Positions 5,946 through 6,865 of a DNA stretch of 6,865 nucleotides are shown here, piece by piece. Positions within the stretch are counted from its first letter, which is position 1. Each line of letters begins with the position of its first letter. The notes beneath the pieces were generated by a model that was not told the DNA's origin, did no database searches, and saw only the letters and a program-made list of their open reading frames with translations. The translations under genes and the position numbers were made by a program. Source of the stretch: Trueperaceae bacterium (GTDB taxonomy: Bacteria; Deinococcota; Deinococci; Deinococcales; Trueperaceae); the NCBI GenBank assembly GCA_007130355.1, contig SLSQ01000138.1:1-6865 (forward strand), read 5' to 3'.

Positions 5946-6865
5946 ATCGTCCTCCGCCCGGTGGCCGACCTCGAACGGACGCGCGCCTTCTACGAGGACG
6001 GACTCGGCCTGCCGCGGGTGCGCCACCAGGGCGACCGCCTGATCGTGCGCGCCGCCGGCGCCGGCCATCTCGGCTTCCGTCGCGCAGGGGGCGACGGGCG
6101 GGACGGGCCGCTTCCGACCGATCCCCGGTGGGTCACGACGCTCGCGGTCGACGACCCCGCCCAGGTGCACGCTCGACTCGTGCGTGCCGGGATCGCGGTC
6201 GAGGGGCCGCCCCGAGCGGACCCCCGGTTCGGCATCGTGCGGTTCTCCCTGCGCGACCCCGACGGCTACCGGATCGACGTCCAGTCGTTCGACCGCCCGC
6301 TACCGCGGGCCGACGCGTCCGCCGCGACGCCGGCACCGTCCGACGCCGTCGACGGATCCGCGGACGCCGCGTCGGAAGGCGCGTCGGAAGGCGCGTCGGA
6401 AGGTCCCGCCGGCAGCGCGGCCCACGCCAGGTCGGACCGTTCCGACGCGCCCCTGGTCCGCAACCGAGCCTTGCGCGCGACCTACCTGGCGCTCGGGTGG
6501 ACGGCGGTGACGTTCGGCGCGATCGGCATCGTGGTTCCGGGCTGGCCGACGACCGTGTGGCTCCTGGTCGCGGCCTTCTTCTTCTCGCGCTCCAGCCCCC
6601 GCTTCCACCGCTGGTTGATCACGCATCGCGTCTTCGGCCCGTTCGTGCGCGACGTCCAGGAGGGACGCGGCATGCCGCTCCGCGCCAAGGCGATCGCGAT
6701 CGGCATGATCGTGATCTTCGCCGGGAGCAGCGCCTGGTGGGTCGGGGGTTCGGTGGCCGTCTGGCTCGGCGTGGTCATCGGCGTGGCGGGGGCCGTCGGC
6801 ATCCTGTCGGTGCTCCGCGTGAAGACCCGACGCGCTGCGCCCGCGGATGCGCCCGCGGATGCGCC
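5922..6865 (+). CDS. VOC (glyoxalase-like) domain fused to DUF454/YbaN membrane domain, partial at window end
   Basis: One open frame of at least 314 codons has no stop and continues beyond the window. Residues about 9-123 form a VOC domain: VADLERTRAFYEDGLGLP, LAVDDPAQVHARLVRAGI and FSLRDPDGYRIDVQSF. Residues 124-183 are a disordered Ala/Ser/Asp/Glu linker with ASEG three times (150-161). Residues about 184-300 match DUF454: LGWTAVTFGAIGIVVPGWPTT, then FFFSRSSPRFHRWL (compare FARSSPRFHAWLL in E. coli YbaN) and two more hydrophobic helices (about 257-275 and 277-296). A second low-complexity stretch (APAD units) begins at 306. VOC metal positions look altered: Ile9 replaces the usual first His and Asp119 the usual Glu. 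The GTG at 5922 overlaps the methyltransferase stop; a GTG at 5934 is equally placed. An in-frame TTG at 6471 could start the DUF454 part separately but has no ribosome site. Neither domain predicts a substrate. Confidence 0.85.
   Translation, partial: MTDRVTDRIVLRPVADLERTRAFYEDGLGLPRVRHQGDRLIVRAAGAGHLGFRRAGGDGRDGPLPTDPRWVTTLAVDDPAQVHARLVRAGIAVEGPPRADPRFGIVRFSLRDPDGYRIDVQSFDRPLPRADASAATPAPSDAVDGSADAASEGASEGASEGPAGSAAHARSDRSDAPLVRNRALRATYLALGWTAVTFGAIGIVVPGWPTTVWLLVAAFFFSRSSPRFHRWLITHRVFGPFVRDVQEGRGMPLRAKAIAIGMIVIFAGSSAWWVGGSVAVWLGVVIGVAGAVGILSVLRVKTRRAAPADAPADA
6369..6404 (+). repeat. Three tandem 12-bp units encoding ASEG
   Basis: GCGTCGGAAGGC is repeated three times without a gap; the third copy differs only in its last base (GGT for GGC, still Gly). 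It forms part of the disordered linker between the VOC and DUF454 domains. Each unit also contains GGAAGG, which resembles a ribosome site, but no ATG or GTG in frame follows nearby. Confidence 0.9.
6837..6865 (+). repeat. Tandem 12-bp units encoding APAD at the window edge
   Basis: GCGCCCGCGGAT occurs twice (6837-6848 and 6849-6860) and the next five bases (6861-6865) begin a third copy before the window ends. The units stay in frame with the fusion gene and encode APAD-APAD. The array length and the end of the protein lie outside the window. Confidence 0.85.

Noticed and set aside
6471..6865. A separate DUF454 gene starting at the in-frame TTG (6471)
   Set aside because: There is no ribosome site at a suitable distance, and no stop codon ends the VOC frame before it. 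A second internal product cannot be excluded, but the fused reading is the direct one.

Overview
This is a very GC-rich bacterial window with almost no non-coding space. Codons end mostly in G or C, GTG starts are common, and several neighbouring genes overlap by 4 bp. That fits a high-GC free-living bacterium, such as a deep-branching Actinomycetota or a Trueperaceae-like Deinococcota. No gene here fixes the phylum, so that placement is an inference. I see no rRNA, tRNA, CRISPR array, insertion sequence, integrase or phage gene.

Layout: (1) positions 18-221, minus strand: an orphan 67-residue basic protein. A 148-bp spacer lies upstream of it and contains the only clearly AT-rich patch in the window, a probable promoter. 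(2) Positions 370-4934, minus strand: six tightly packed genes, transcribed from 4934 towards 370. In that order they are a TetA-type MFS drug/H+ antiporter, a two-domain rhodanese (SseA-like sulfurtransferase), a TrhA/hemolysin III membrane protein, DNA-3-methyladenine glycosylase I (Tag), a small two-helix membrane protein with an acidic tail, and a short divergent methylenetetrahydrofolate reductase family protein. Junctions are 9-10 bp gaps or 4-bp stop/start overlaps, so the block probably forms one transcript. (3) Positions 4935-5022: an 88-bp divergent promoter region. (4) Positions 5023-6865, plus strand: a SpoU/TrmH-family RNA 2'-O-methyltransferase, followed with a 4-bp overlap by an unusual ORF. 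That ORF joins an N-terminal VOC (glyoxalase-like) domain to a C-terminal DUF454/YbaN-type membrane domain through a disordered linker. It runs off the right edge.

The minus-strand block looks like a mixed housekeeping and stress operon (efflux, sulfur transfer, alkylation repair, C1 folate chemistry) rather than a dedicated pathway. The most noteworthy object is the VOC-DUF454 fusion. A second theme is repeats of exactly 12 bp (4 residues), which occur at four places: the start of the fusion gene, its linker, its C-terminal end, and the tail of the small membrane protein. I did not find a defence system or another clearly new multi-gene system.
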